Positions 34,608 through 42,814 of a stretch of DNA of 64,000 bases are shown here, piece after piece. The first letter of the stretch is position 1; each line of letters opens with the position of its first letter. The translations under genes were made by a program, and so were the position numbers. The notes under the pieces were generated by a model. That model did no database searches. It was given only the letters and a program-made list of their open reading frames with translations, and was not told where the DNA came from. Source of the DNA: Arcobacter iocasae (GTDB lineage Bacteria > Campylobacterota > Campylobacteria > Campylobacterales > Arcobacteraceae); the NCBI RefSeq assembly GCF_042214795.1, contig NZ_CP090177.1, forward strand, positions 2,976,001-3,040,000, given 5' to 3'.

Positions 34608-35507
34608 TTATAAAAGTATTGCTTTTTTTATACAAGAACTTAATGAAGTCTTTTCTGAAAGTATTGGTTTTACATTAGATGGAAAATATTTTAAAGTTGT
34701 TTCTCCAATTGATATTGCTTTAAAGCTATGATGCCATTTAAATGTTTTAAAAAAGTACTCTACGGTAGAAGGTGATGAAAATATTATTTTTGAATTTTTA
34801 GGTAAAACTTCTTTTATCAAAGGCTCTACATAATTGTTTTCATAAAGAATTACTTCTTCTGATAAGATACCATTTTTATTTAAATCACTACTTATATTTG
34901 ATGTAATTTTATTGCCTCTTACATATAAAACTTTTTTATTTTTTAATTTACATATTAATTCATTTGTAAATTCACAAGTATTACTTTTATTTGCGATCAA
35001 ACTAATATGACCACCTAACTCTTTTACTTTTTTTGCACTTTCTTTACCAATAACATAACAAGGAATATCTTTCCAATCACTATTAACTTTATTAATACCT
35101 ATAACACCATTTTGTGAGCTAAATACTAAAGCATCAAATTTTGTAAGATCTATATCTTTTTTTAGGTACTTTATTTCAAATAATGGAATATTTTTTGCCC
35201 ATTTTCTTTTTTGATTATTTAATAAAAAGATATTTGCTTTTGAATTATTGTAATCTTCTATTTTATTTTTAATTCTTTTTACTATTCTATCAAAAATAGA
35301 AAATCTTTTATTTATTGCAATCAAACTATTATTTTCAAGGACATCAAATCTTATATTATTTTTTGAAAGAACATAAGTAATTTTAAAAAACTCTTTTTTT
35401 ACATTTTCATTAGTGTAATCTACATCATTTATAAATAGATTCTTTTTATAATCATAATCAAAATAAATAAGATTAAGTGTTGGAATAATTTGTTCAATTT
35501 TTTTCAT
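34608..35507 (-). CDS. hemD: Uroporphyrinogen-III synthase with an N-terminal extension
   Basis: HemD closes hydroxymethylbilane to uroporphyrinogen III. Residues about 95-299 show the two-domain HemD pattern: LVFSSQNGVIG, CYVIGKESAKKVKELG, VLYVRGNK, EVILYEN, IIFSSPSTVEYF and AISIGETTLKY. Residues 1-90 are an extra module, homologous to the 93-aa protein encoded at 33.3 kb. The family is usually about 220-260 residues, so the extension explains the extra length. The gene follows the tRNA pair on the minus strand without an obvious terminator between them. Confidence 0.88.
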   Translation of the reverse strand: MKKIEQIIPTLNLIYFDYDYKKNLFINDVDYTNENVKKEFFKITYVLSKNNIRFDVLENNSLIAINKRFSIFDRIVKRIKNKIEDYNNSKANIFLLNNQKRKWAKNIPLFEIKYLKKDIDLTKFDALVFSSQNGVIGINKVNSDWKDIPCYVIGKESAKKVKELGGHISLIANKSNTCEFTNELICKLKNKKVLYVRGNKITSNISSDLNKNGILSEEVILYENNYVEPLIKEVLPKNSKIIFSSPSTVEYFFKTFKWHHSFKAISIGETTLKYFPSNVKPILSEKTSLSSCIKKAILL

Positions 35508-35591
35508 TATAAATACTCTTTTTTATTTTATTAGATGATAATACATATTAATTAATAAAGAGTTAATAAGGGGAACTTTTAAGTAGAAAAT

Positions 35592-35668
<77 letters not shown>

Positions 35669-35680
35669 GCAATAAAATTT

Positions 35681-35755
35681 TGGATGGGGTAGCAGGATTC
35701 GAACCTGCGAATATCGGCACCAAAAGCCGAGGCCTTACCGCTTGGCGATACCCCA
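35681..35755 (-). tRNA. tRNA-Gln (TTG)
   Basis: The minus strand folds as a 75-nt cloverleaf beginning TGGGGTATCGCCAAGCGG and ending in an encoded CCA. The anticodon loop TTTTGGT gives anticodon TTG. It is 12 nt upstream of the initiator tRNA and shares its promoter. In Helicobacter this tRNA is charged with glutamate by GltX2 and then amidated. The gltX in this window is the degenerate one at 50-51 kb. Confidence 0.95.
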
Positions 35756-35771
35756 ATTTTTTGAGATGGGA

Positions 35772-35800
35772 ATTATAGTAAATTTTTAGATTTTTGTCAA
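35772..35800 (-). promoter_or_regulatory. Consensus sigma-70 promoter of the tRNA-Gln/tRNA-fMet pair
   Basis: On the minus strand TTGACA (35800-35795) and TATAAT (35777-35772) are both perfect with 17 bp between, 16 nt before the tRNA-Gln 5' end. A GGGA discriminator follows the -10. Confidence 0.9.
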
Positions 35801-35831
35801 GATAATTAATATTTATTTTTATATATTTTGA

Positions 35832-35837
35832 TATAAT
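35832..35837 (+). promoter_or_regulatory. -10 element TATAAT upstream of ribBA
   Basis: A perfect TATAAT in the context GATATAATC lies 37 nt before the ribBA ATG. The same context occurs upstream of ribA, tyrA and others. No FMN riboswitch fits in the short leader that follows. Confidence 0.6.
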
Positions 35838-35874
35838 CACTTTATATATAAAAAACAATTAAAAGAGATTTAAA

Positions 35875-36906
35875 ATGTCAGCAATTAAAAGAGTACAAGA
35901 AGCTATTGAAGAGATAAGAAAAGGTAACATGGTAATCATGTTAGATGATGAAGATAGAGAAAATGAAGGTGATTTAGTTTATGCAGCAGCATTATCTACT
36001 CCACAAAAAGTAAATTTTATGGCAAGTCATGCGAAAGGTCTTGTTTGCGTATCTATTACTAAAAATACAGCAAATAGATTAGAACTAAATCCAATGGTTG
36101 CAGCAAATACTTCATCTTATGAAACTGCTTTTACAGTTTCAGTTGATGCAGCAAGTGCAAGTACTGGTATTAGTGCAGGTGAGAGAGATGATACTATTAA
36201 AATATTAGCAAATCCAGTAAGTAATACAAAAGAATTAGTAAAACCTGGACATATTTTTCCTCTAATTGCAAAAGATGGGGGAGTTCTTGTTAGAACAGGT
36301 CACACAGAAGGTTCTATAGATTTATGTAAACTAGCAGGGTTTAATGGTGAAGCTGTTATTTGTGAGATTATGAAAGATGATGGAACAATGGCAAGAAGAG
36401 ATGATTTAGATATTTTTGCTCAAAAACATAATCTAAAACAAATCTATATCTCTGATCTAGTAGAGTATAGATTATCACATGAAATATTAGTAGAAGAAGT
36501 TTCTTCCGCAAATATAAACTTTTTTGGAAAAGAAGTTATAAAAAAAGAATTCAAGGATCATTTAAATAATGTACATACTGCAATTATATTTGGAGATTTT
36601 GAAGATACAACACATGTTAAATTTCATTCAGTAATTCCAGATATTCAACTATTTTTAAATGATGATAAATTGAATTCTATGATTAAAACAATAAATTTCC
36701 TACAAGCAAAGAATGGTATTTTAATTTTTCTTAATGAATTTATGAATCATCCAGAATCAAAAAAAGATTATGGAATAGGTGCTCAAATACTTAACTTGTT
36801 TGATATCAAAAATATAAAACTACTAACAAGTGGTGGGAAGCACTCATTTGTAGGTCTAACAGGCTTTGGTTTAGAAATTGTTGAAGAGATTCAAATAGAG
36901 GGCTAA
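35875..36906 (+). CDS. ribBA: 3,4-dihydroxy-2-butanone-4-phosphate synthase with degenerate GTP cyclohydrolase II domain
   Basis: The N-terminal domain (about 1-200) makes the four-carbon riboflavin precursor from ribulose 5-phosphate. Its acidic motif DDEDRENEGD and HTEGSIDLCKLAG are present. The C-terminal 140 residues have the GTP cyclohydrolase II outline but lack the C-x10-C-x-C zinc cysteines and the YLRQEGRNIGL-type active site, so that domain should be inactive. This fits Campylobacterota RibBA proteins with a degenerate second half, and the separate ribA at 29.3 kb supplies the activity. Confidence 0.93.
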   Translation: MSAIKRVQEAIEEIRKGNMVIMLDDEDRENEGDLVYAAALSTPQKVNFMASHAKGLVCVSITKNTANRLELNPMVAANTSSYETAFTVSVDAASASTGISAGERDDTIKILANPVSNTKELVKPGHIFPLIAKDGGVLVRTGHTEGSIDLCKLAGFNGEAVICEIMKDDGTMARRDDLDIFAQKHNLKQIYISDLVEYRLSHEILVEEVSSANINFFGKEVIKKEFKDHLNNVHTAIIFGDFEDTTHVKFHSVIPDIQLFLNDDKLNSMIKTINFLQAKNGILIFLNEFMNHPESKKDYGIGAQILNLFDIKNIKLLTSGGKHSFVGLTGFGLEIVEEIQIEG

Positions 36907-36912
36907 AAAGTT

Positions 36913-36949
36913 GTAGTAGGGAGACTTATTTTATCCCTGCTACTGTTTT
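36913..36949 (+). terminator. Terminator of ribBA, inside the end of the convergent gene
   Basis: A 10-bp stem (GTAGTAGGGA with TCCCTGCTAC, one G-T pair) has an 11-nt loop and is followed by TGTTTT. The right arm and T-tract lie within the last codons of the convergent 162-aa gene. Confidence 0.75.
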
Positions 36950-37414
36950 AACCACTTCAAGTGATTTTTTTATCTTTATAATATCTTCACTTAATTCTTT
37001 TTCATTTTCTTTATAATATGTAGAAGATTCAATTATATTTATCTTATTTTCAAGTTTTAATATAGAACTAGCTCTTGTATCTTCATCTTCAATATTCATA
37101 TAACTTAATGGATTTTGGCTAGAAAGTTTTTTTAACCTAAATAAAAAAAGATACTCATTATCAGGCGTCTCTTCAAAAAAACTACAAATTTCATTATAAA
37201 CTTCCTCTTTTGATGAATCAAATTTATTATATATTACATTTACATAATCATTTAAAAAAATTTCATAATTCTCATAATCAATAAAAAAATCTTTTAAAGA
37301 GATACTTTCTATATCTTTATTATTAAACTTCTCATCAATCATATGAACAGCACATAAGTATGCCACTTTAGAACATTTTCTCTCAATATCTTTTAAAATA
37401 CTTTTAAATTCCAT
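36926..37414 (-). CDS. Hypothetical acidic helical protein
   Basis: This 162-residue, mostly helical, acidic protein has no membrane segment, signal peptide or recognised motif. The N-terminal region has two Cys (near 14 and 21) that do not form a metal motif. A weak ribosome site lies upstream. It is located between the ribBA terminator and the pckA terminator, so it appears to be its own transcription unit. I do not recognise it. Confidence 0.7.
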   Translation of the reverse strand: MEFKSILKDIERKCSKVAYLCAVHMIDEKFNNKDIESISLKDFFIDYENYEIFLNDYVNVIYNKFDSSKEEVYNEICSFFEETPDNEYLFLFRLKKLSSQNPLSYMNIEDEDTRASSILKLENKINIIESSTYYKENEKELSEDIIKIKKSLEVVKTVAGIK

Positions 37415-37430
37415 TATTTTATCCTTAAAT

Positions 37431-37466
37431 AAAAAAAGGGAGATGATAAAGTCATCTCCCTTTTTT
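37431..37466. terminator. Strong bidirectional-looking terminator after pckA
   Basis: A 9-bp GC-containing stem (GGGAGATGA with TCATCTCCC) and a 5-nt loop are flanked by A6/T6 tracts. The hairpin thus has U-runs in either direction. It lies 19 nt after the pckA stop, so it ends the oad-pckA unit. Confidence 0.9.
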
Positions 37467-37484
37467 AATAAAAATTACAAATTT

Positions 37485-39062
37485 TTATAATTGTGGACCA
37501 GCTGCTGTAAAATCATAATCACTTTCTAATGTTAAATACTTTTTGAAATTTTTAACATACATTCCTGCAAGTTTTTTTGACATTTCATCATAAGCTTCTG
37601 TATCTTCCCAAGTATGTCTAGGATTTAATACTCTTGTTTCAACACCATCAAGTGTTTTTGGAACAGCTAAATTAAATACTGGAAGTGTTTCAAAATCACT
37701 TTCAGTTATAGAACCATCTAAAATAGCATTTATACAAGCTCTTGTATTTTTAATACTCATTCTTGTACCAATACCATAAGGACCACCAGTCCATCCTGTA
37801 TTTACTAAATAAACATTTACTTTATGTTCATCAATTTTTTTACCTAAAAGTGCCGCATAAATAGTTGGATTTAAAGGTAAAAATGCTTCACCAAAACATG
37901 AACTAAAAGTAGCAACTGGTTCTGTAATACCTCTTTCTGTTCCTGCAACTTTTGCAGTATATCCACTTAAGAAATAGTACATTGCCTGTTGTTTAGTAAG
38001 TTTTGCAACTGGAGGTAAAACACCGAATGCATCAGCACATAAGAAAATAATATTTTTAGGATGACCACCCTTCATATCAGGTGTATGGTTTTCAATATGA
38101 CTTAAAGGGTAAGAAACTCTTGTATTTTCAGTTTTACTTCCATCAGTAAAATCTACAACACCATTTTCATCAGCTACAACATTTTCTAATATTGCACCTT
38201 TTTTAATAGCTCCATATATTTCTGGCTCATGTTCTGCAGATAAGTTAATAACCTTAGCATAACAACCACCTTCGAAATTGAAAACTCCATTATCATCCCA
38301 ACCATGTTCATCATCACCAATTAAAGCTCTTTTAGGATCAGTTGACAATGTTGTTTTTCCAGTACCAGAAAGTCCAAAGAATAAAGCTGTATCACCATCT
38401 TCACCAATATTTGCAGAACAATGCATTGGCAATTTTCCTTCTAAAGGAAGCCAATAGTTCATCATAGAGAAAAGACCTTTTTTCATCTCACCAGCGTACC
38501 AAGTACCACCAATAATTGCAATATTTTCCTCTACATTAAAAACCACAAAAACTTCAGAATGAAGTTCATGACTCACATATGATTTATCTATTGTTTTACA
38601 AGCATTGTATACTGTAAATTGAGGAGAGAATTCAGCTAAGTCTGATTCATCAGGCATTATAAACATATTTTGTATAAAATTTGCTTGCCAAGCTATTTCT
38701 GTAATAAATCTAGCTGATCTTCTTGAATCAATAGAAGCACCACAAAATACATCAGTAACAAATAAATCTTTATTGCTTAACTGTTTTTTTGCAGTTAATA
38801 ATAAATCATCGTAAACATCTTTTGTTACAGCACTATTTATATCACCCCAAGCTATATATTTGTTTGAAGGATCTTGATTTACAAAAAATTTATCTTTTGG
38901 ACTTCTACCAGTAAAAATACCAGTATCAATCATTAAAGCGCCAGTTGAAGATATTTGCGCACCTTCATTTTTTACTGCATGATTAATTAATAAATCTACA
39001 TCACTGTTTCTATATACAGTTTGAACGTTTTCTAAACCTAATTGGCTTCTAATATCAGACAT
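37485..39062 (-). CDS. pckA: Phosphoenolpyruvate carboxykinase (ATP)
   Basis: PckA interconverts oxaloacetate plus ATP with PEP, CO2 and ADP. The 525-residue protein has MIDTGIFTGRSPKDKFFV near the N-terminus. The kinase P-loop GLSGTGKTTLS lies near 232-242, and LIGDDEHGWDDNGVFN and the GWTGGPYGIG segment follow. It is the last gene of oadG-oadA-oadB-pckA, all concerned with oxaloacetate. Either gluconeogenesis from C4 acids or anaplerotic running is possible; direction is not shown by sequence. Confidence 0.97.
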   Translation of the reverse strand: MSDIRSQLGLENVQTVYRNSDVDLLINHAVKNEGAQISSTGALMIDTGIFTGRSPKDKFFVNQDPSNKYIAWGDINSAVTKDVYDDLLLTAKKQLSNKDLFVTDVFCGASIDSRRSARFITEIAWQANFIQNMFIMPDESDLAEFSPQFTVYNACKTIDKSYVSHELHSEVFVVFNVEENIAIIGGTWYAGEMKKGLFSMMNYWLPLEGKLPMHCSANIGEDGDTALFFGLSGTGKTTLSTDPKRALIGDDEHGWDDNGVFNFEGGCYAKVINLSAEHEPEIYGAIKKGAILENVVADENGVVDFTDGSKTENTRVSYPLSHIENHTPDMKGGHPKNIIFLCADAFGVLPPVAKLTKQQAMYYFLSGYTAKVAGTERGITEPVATFSSCFGEAFLPLNPTIYAALLGKKIDEHKVNVYLVNTGWTGGPYGIGTRMSIKNTRACINAILDGSITESDFETLPVFNLAVPKTLDGVETRVLNPRHTWEDTEAYDEMSKKLAGMYVKNFKKYLTLESDYDFTAAGPQL

Positions 39063-39083
39063 TATTCTTTTTTTCCTAATAAT

Positions 39084-40406
39084 TTAAAATATTGATAATA
39101 ATACACCCGCCGCTACTGCAGAACCAATAACACCGGCAACATTTGGACCCATCGCATGCATCAATAACACATTTGATCTGTCATATTCCTGACCAACTTT
39201 ACTAACAACTCTCGCTGCCATTGGTACAGCACTAACACCTGCTGCTCCAATTAATGGATTAATTTGATTATCTTCAGAACTAAACTTATTCATAAGTTTA
39301 GCCATAAGTACACCAGCTGCAGTACCCGCAGAAAATGCTAATAATCCAATAACCATAATCCCTAATGTATCTAACACTAGAAATTTATCCGCTGCTAATT
39401 TTGAACCAACTCCTAAACCTAAGAAGATAGTTACAATATTAATTAAAGAATTTTGCATTGTATCGGAAAGTCGCTCAACAACTCCTGATTGTTTTAAGAA
39501 ATTTCCAAATGCAAATGCTCCTATTAGAGGAGTTGATTCTGGAAGTACTAAAACAGCGAGCATTAAAATCAAAATAGGTAAAAAAAGTTTTTCCAATTTA
39601 TGTACTTTTCTTAGTTTTGGCATTTTAATTCTTCTCTCAGCATCAGTTGTAAGAGCTTTCATAATTGGAGGTTGAATAACTGGAACTAATGCCATATAAG
39701 AATATGCGGCAACAGCAATTGCCCCTAACATCTCAGGAGCAAGTCTATTTGCAATAAAAATTGATGTGGGACCATCAGCTCCACCAATAATAGAAATAGC
39801 AGATGCAGTTTGTAAGTCAAATCCTATCATAACTGCACCAACAAGTGATCCAAAAATACCAAATTGTGCGGCACCACCAAGTAGGGCAGCTTTTGGATTA
39901 GCTAAAAGTGGTGAGAAGTCTGTCATTGCTCCAACACCCATAAAAATCAATAGTGGGAAAAATTCATTTGCTATTCCCATATTATAAATAATTCCTAACA
40001 TCCCATGTTCACCACCCATGTGGGCCAAAGGAATATTCGCTAATAATCCACCAAAAGCAATAGGAAGAAGTAATAAAGGTTCAAACCCTTTTGCAATTGC
40101 TAGATAAAATAGTACAAAACAAATGATAAACATTATAATTCTACCAAATGATTGTTCAAAAAATGTCATGGGTCTTTCATGAGCAGAATTTGGCTCTGAA
40201 GTCATAACATCATCACTTGGATTAATTAAAGCATTAATACCTGTAGTATTAAAAAAAGAAACTACTAGTTGCCCAATAGTTTTAGAGTGATACTCTTTAG
40301 TTTTTGTTTGAGTTTCTGTCCCACTTTGGGTATCAGAAGCAAATGCATTTATGCTAAATATACACATAAGTGAAATTAACAAAGAAGCGATTAATTTTTT
40401 ATTCAT
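39084..40406 (-). CDS. oadB: Oxaloacetate decarboxylase beta subunit (sodium pump)
   Basis: OadB is the integral membrane subunit that couples decarboxylation of carboxybiotin to Na+ export. The 440-residue protein has an N-terminal signal-like helix and about nine to ten membrane segments. The family motifs GGADGPTSIF and MGVGAMTDFSPLLANP and the C-terminal VAGVIGSAVAAGVLL are present. It is encoded between oadA and pckA with 21-nt gaps. Homologous beta subunits occur in methylmalonyl-CoA and glutaconyl-CoA decarboxylases, but the oadA neighbour fixes the substrate. Confidence 0.95.
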   Translation of the reverse strand: MNKKLIASLLISLMCIFSINAFASDTQSGTETQTKTKEYHSKTIGQLVVSFFNTTGINALINPSDDVMTSEPNSAHERPMTFFEQSFGRIIMFIICFVLFYLAIAKGFEPLLLLPIAFGGLLANIPLAHMGGEHGMLGIIYNMGIANEFFPLLIFMGVGAMTDFSPLLANPKAALLGGAAQFGIFGSLVGAVMIGFDLQTASAISIIGGADGPTSIFIANRLAPEMLGAIAVAAYSYMALVPVIQPPIMKALTTDAERRIKMPKLRKVHKLEKLFLPILILMLAVLVLPESTPLIGAFAFGNFLKQSGVVERLSDTMQNSLINIVTIFLGLGVGSKLAADKFLVLDTLGIMVIGLLAFSAGTAAGVLMAKLMNKFSSEDNQINPLIGAAGVSAVPMAARVVSKVGQEYDRSNVLLMHAMGPNVAGVIGSAVAAGVLLSIF

Positions 40407-40427
40407 AAATTTTCTCCAATTTGTTTA

Positions 40428-42248
40428 TTAACCAATAATGGCAATAACTTGACCTTCTTCAACAGCTTCACTTTGACTTACTAAGAAAGATTTTATTGTA
40501 CCATCAACTGGTGCTTCAACATCAATTTCCATTTTCATAGCTTCTAAAATCGCAACAACTTCACCTTTTGCAACTTTATCACCTACATTTTTAGTTATCT
40601 TCCATACATTACCACTAACAGTTGCCCCAACTTCTACACCATCACCACTTGATACTGGCGCTGCAGCAGCTTGAGTTGTTGTTGTATTTTGAACAGGTGT
40701 TACTTGAATATCTGCATTTCCTTCTGCAACAGTTACATTAAATTTTTGTCCATCTACTACTACAGTATAGTTTCCAGTTGAATTACCCATAACTTTATTT
40801 TCTCCTAATTTACAATCTTTATCATCTTCACATATATCTAAACTATTTTTTCTAACACTTAAAGGACTATTTCCTTTTAAAAATGAAATTCCTTTTTCAT
40901 CACAAGCAGCCGCTATAAAAATATTTTCTTCAGTAGTTTCAATATTTTCTTCAACAAGTCTATTTTCCCAATATTTCATAGTTTTCTTTTCATCTCTATC
41001 TGAAATATCTAATGGATTTTCTTTTGTTGGTTTTAATTTTAATTTTTCTGCTGCTAATGCTACAACCTCGGCATCTGGTTCAACAGGAGTTTTACCAAAG
41101 TATCCAAGTACCATTTTCCCATAACCAGGTGCTATTTGTTTCCATGGACCAAACATTACATTTGCATATGCTTGTTGCCAATAAAATTGAGAAACAGGAG
41201 TTACAGAAGTACCGTATCCACCTTTTTCAACAACTTCTCTCATAGCTTTTATAACTTCAGGAAATTTGTGTAAAGTACCATTATCTCTCATCATTTGAGT
41301 ATTTGCAGTCAATGCACCACCTGGCATTGGTGAGAAAGGAATCAAAGGAGAAACTTGAGTAGCTTCTGGTGGCATAAAGTAATCTTTTAAACAATCATTT
41401 AAAACTTCTTCATATTTTAGAATTTTTTCTATTTCTAAACCACCAAGATCATAATTCATTCCTTTAACTGCATGCATCATAGTTAAAATATCAGGTTGGC
41501 TAGTACCACCTGAAACTGGATTTGCAGCTAAATCAATACCATCAGCACCAGCATCAAGTGCAGCTAAATAACAAGAAACACTAACCCCTGCTGTTTCATG
41601 AGTATGTAGTCTAATATGAGTATCTTCACCCACTAACTTTCTAGCCATTTTGATTGTATCAAAGATTTTTTGAGGAGAAGAAGTTCCTGAGGCATCTTTA
41701 AAACAAATAGAATCATAAGGAACACCACTATCTAATATTTTTCTTAATGTTTTTTCGTAAAAAGGAACATCATGTGCACCAACACATCCTGGAGGTAAAT
41801 CCATAAGTGTTACAACAACCTCATGGTTTAAACCATATTTTTTAATACATTCTGCTGAGTATTCAAGATTTTGAACATCATTTAAAGCATCAAAGTTTCT
41901 AATCGTAGTTGTTCCATGTTTAGCAAACATTTTTGCATGTAAATCAATAAGATCTCTTGACCCTGTATCTAACATAACAGTATTAATTCCACGAGCTAGA
42001 GTTTGTAAGTTTGCATCGGGGCCAACTATTTCCCTAAATTTATCCATCATTTCAAATGCATTTTCTTGTAAATAGAAGAATAAAGATTGAAATCTTGCTC
42101 CTCCACCAAATTCAAAATGATTTATACCTGCCTCTTTTGCAGCTTCAACAGCTGGAAAAAAGTCATTCATTAAAACTCGCCCACCAAAAACTGATTGGAA
42201 ACCATCCCTAAAAGTGGTATCCATTATATCAATATATTTTTTTGACAT
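40428..42248 (-). CDS. oadA: Oxaloacetate decarboxylase alpha subunit (biotin protein)
   Basis: This 606-residue protein has the DRE-TIM carboxyltransferase barrel (MDTTFRDGFQS near residues 9-19; IRLHTHETAGVS) and a conserved carboxylase domain. A long linker follows. The C-terminal biotinyl domain has the EAMKME lysine near residue 572. It transfers CO2 from oxaloacetate to biotin for the OadB pump. Related PycB proteins of pyruvate carboxylase look alike, but adjacent oadG and oadB favour the decarboxylase. Confidence 0.95.
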   Translation of the reverse strand: MSKKYIDIMDTTFRDGFQSVFGGRVLMNDFFPAVEAAKEAGINHFEFGGGARFQSLFFYLQENAFEMMDKFREIVGPDANLQTLARGINTVMLDTGSRDLIDLHAKMFAKHGTTTIRNFDALNDVQNLEYSAECIKKYGLNHEVVVTLMDLPPGCVGAHDVPFYEKTLRKILDSGVPYDSICFKDASGTSSPQKIFDTIKMARKLVGEDTHIRLHTHETAGVSVSCYLAALDAGADGIDLAANPVSGGTSQPDILTMMHAVKGMNYDLGGLEIEKILKYEEVLNDCLKDYFMPPEATQVSPLIPFSPMPGGALTANTQMMRDNGTLHKFPEVIKAMREVVEKGGYGTSVTPVSQFYWQQAYANVMFGPWKQIAPGYGKMVLGYFGKTPVEPDAEVVALAAEKLKLKPTKENPLDISDRDEKKTMKYWENRLVEENIETTEENIFIAAACDEKGISFLKGNSPLSVRKNSLDICEDDKDCKLGENKVMGNSTGNYTVVVDGQKFNVTVAEGNADIQVTPVQNTTTTQAAAAPVSSGDGVEVGATVSGNVWKITKNVGDKVAKGEVVAILEAMKMEIDVEAPVDGTIKSFLVSQSEAVEEGQVIAIIG

Positions 42249-42253
42249 TAAAA

Positions 42254-42520
42254 TTAACCTTTTTGATTATTGTGATGTTGAATAGCTGCAGTTATAGCAG
42301 CAATCTTTTTTGCAGTATTATCAGATGTTGCAACACTAGGTTGAACTTTTCTAGCAGGTTTTATATTTTCTTTTTCAGGAAAATACTTTTTAATAAGCCC
42401 TGCTTGAGCTTTCAAAGCTAAAACCATAATTATAAGGAAAGAAAAAACTATTCCCATTCCTAAAACCATAAATTTTAATGCTTCCATGACTAAATTTGTT
42501 TCCATATATTTCTCCGTCAA
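42254..42520 (-). CDS. oadG: Oxaloacetate decarboxylase gamma subunit
   Basis: This 88-residue protein has one membrane helix (about 12-34, MVLGMGIVFSFLIIMVLAL) and a basic, alanine-rich cytoplasmic tail. That matches OadG, which holds the alpha and beta subunits together. It ends 5 nt before oadA and starts the operon. The usual C-terminal histidine-rich metal site is modest here (QHHNNQKG). Confidence 0.9.
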   Translation of the reverse strand: MTEKYMETNLVMEALKFMVLGMGIVFSFLIIMVLALKAQAGLIKKYFPEKENIKPARKVQPSVATSDNTAKKIAAITAAIQHHNNQKG

Positions 42521-42619
42521 AACACCGAATTCAAATTAAATTCTATAGTAATTAACCTTTGTTAAAATTAATTTTATGGAAAATATATGTAAAATTTTAA
42601 AATTTACACTATTTATACA

Positions 42620-42718
42620 TATTTACAATATTTTGTTACCATATTTGTATAATAAATAGTCTATTCTTTTTATAGCTCTTGAAATTGATGATTTTGTATC
42701 TAAAATGATTGTTTGCAT
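42620..42718 (-). CDS. Possible 32-aa small protein upstream of oadG
   Basis: The reading frame gives a 32-residue basic, amphipathic peptide beginning MQTIILDTKSS and ending YKYGNKIL. It is preceded by AGGAG six nucleotides before the ATG, as good a ribosome site as any gene here. It lies about 100 nt upstream of oadG on the same strand. It could be a small regulatory or leader protein. Coding status rests only on the ribosome site and position. Confidence 0.5.
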
Positions 42719-42790
42719 GTTATTCTCCTATAAATATTTCAAATTTTAATATATTTTCATAAAACTATTGAAAAATCTTTCATTTTGTAA

Positions 42791-42796
42791 TATAAT
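42791..42796 (+). promoter_or_regulatory. -10 element TATAAT of the S24 regulator gene
   Basis: A perfect TATAAT lies 18 nt before the ATG. The expected transcript would begin only a few nucleotides before the AAGGAGA ribosome site, giving a very short leader. Confidence 0.55.
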
Positions 42797-42814
42797 TTCA
42801 AAAAAGGAGACAAA

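Larger units (their letters stand above)
42521..42814. other. Intergenic region between oadG and the S24 regulator
   Basis: This 294-nt gap is the longest apparently non-coding stretch in the window. It must hold promoters for the oad operon and for the S24 regulator. It also contains a 32-codon minus-strand reading frame with an excellent ribosome site (42620-42718), described separately. Otherwise it is AT-rich without a recognised RNA element. Confidence 0.6.

Noticed and set aside
35838..35874. FMN riboswitch upstream of ribBA
   Set aside because: Only about 30 nt separate the likely transcript start from the ribosome site, and no conserved RFN motifs such as AGGGTGAAA are present.
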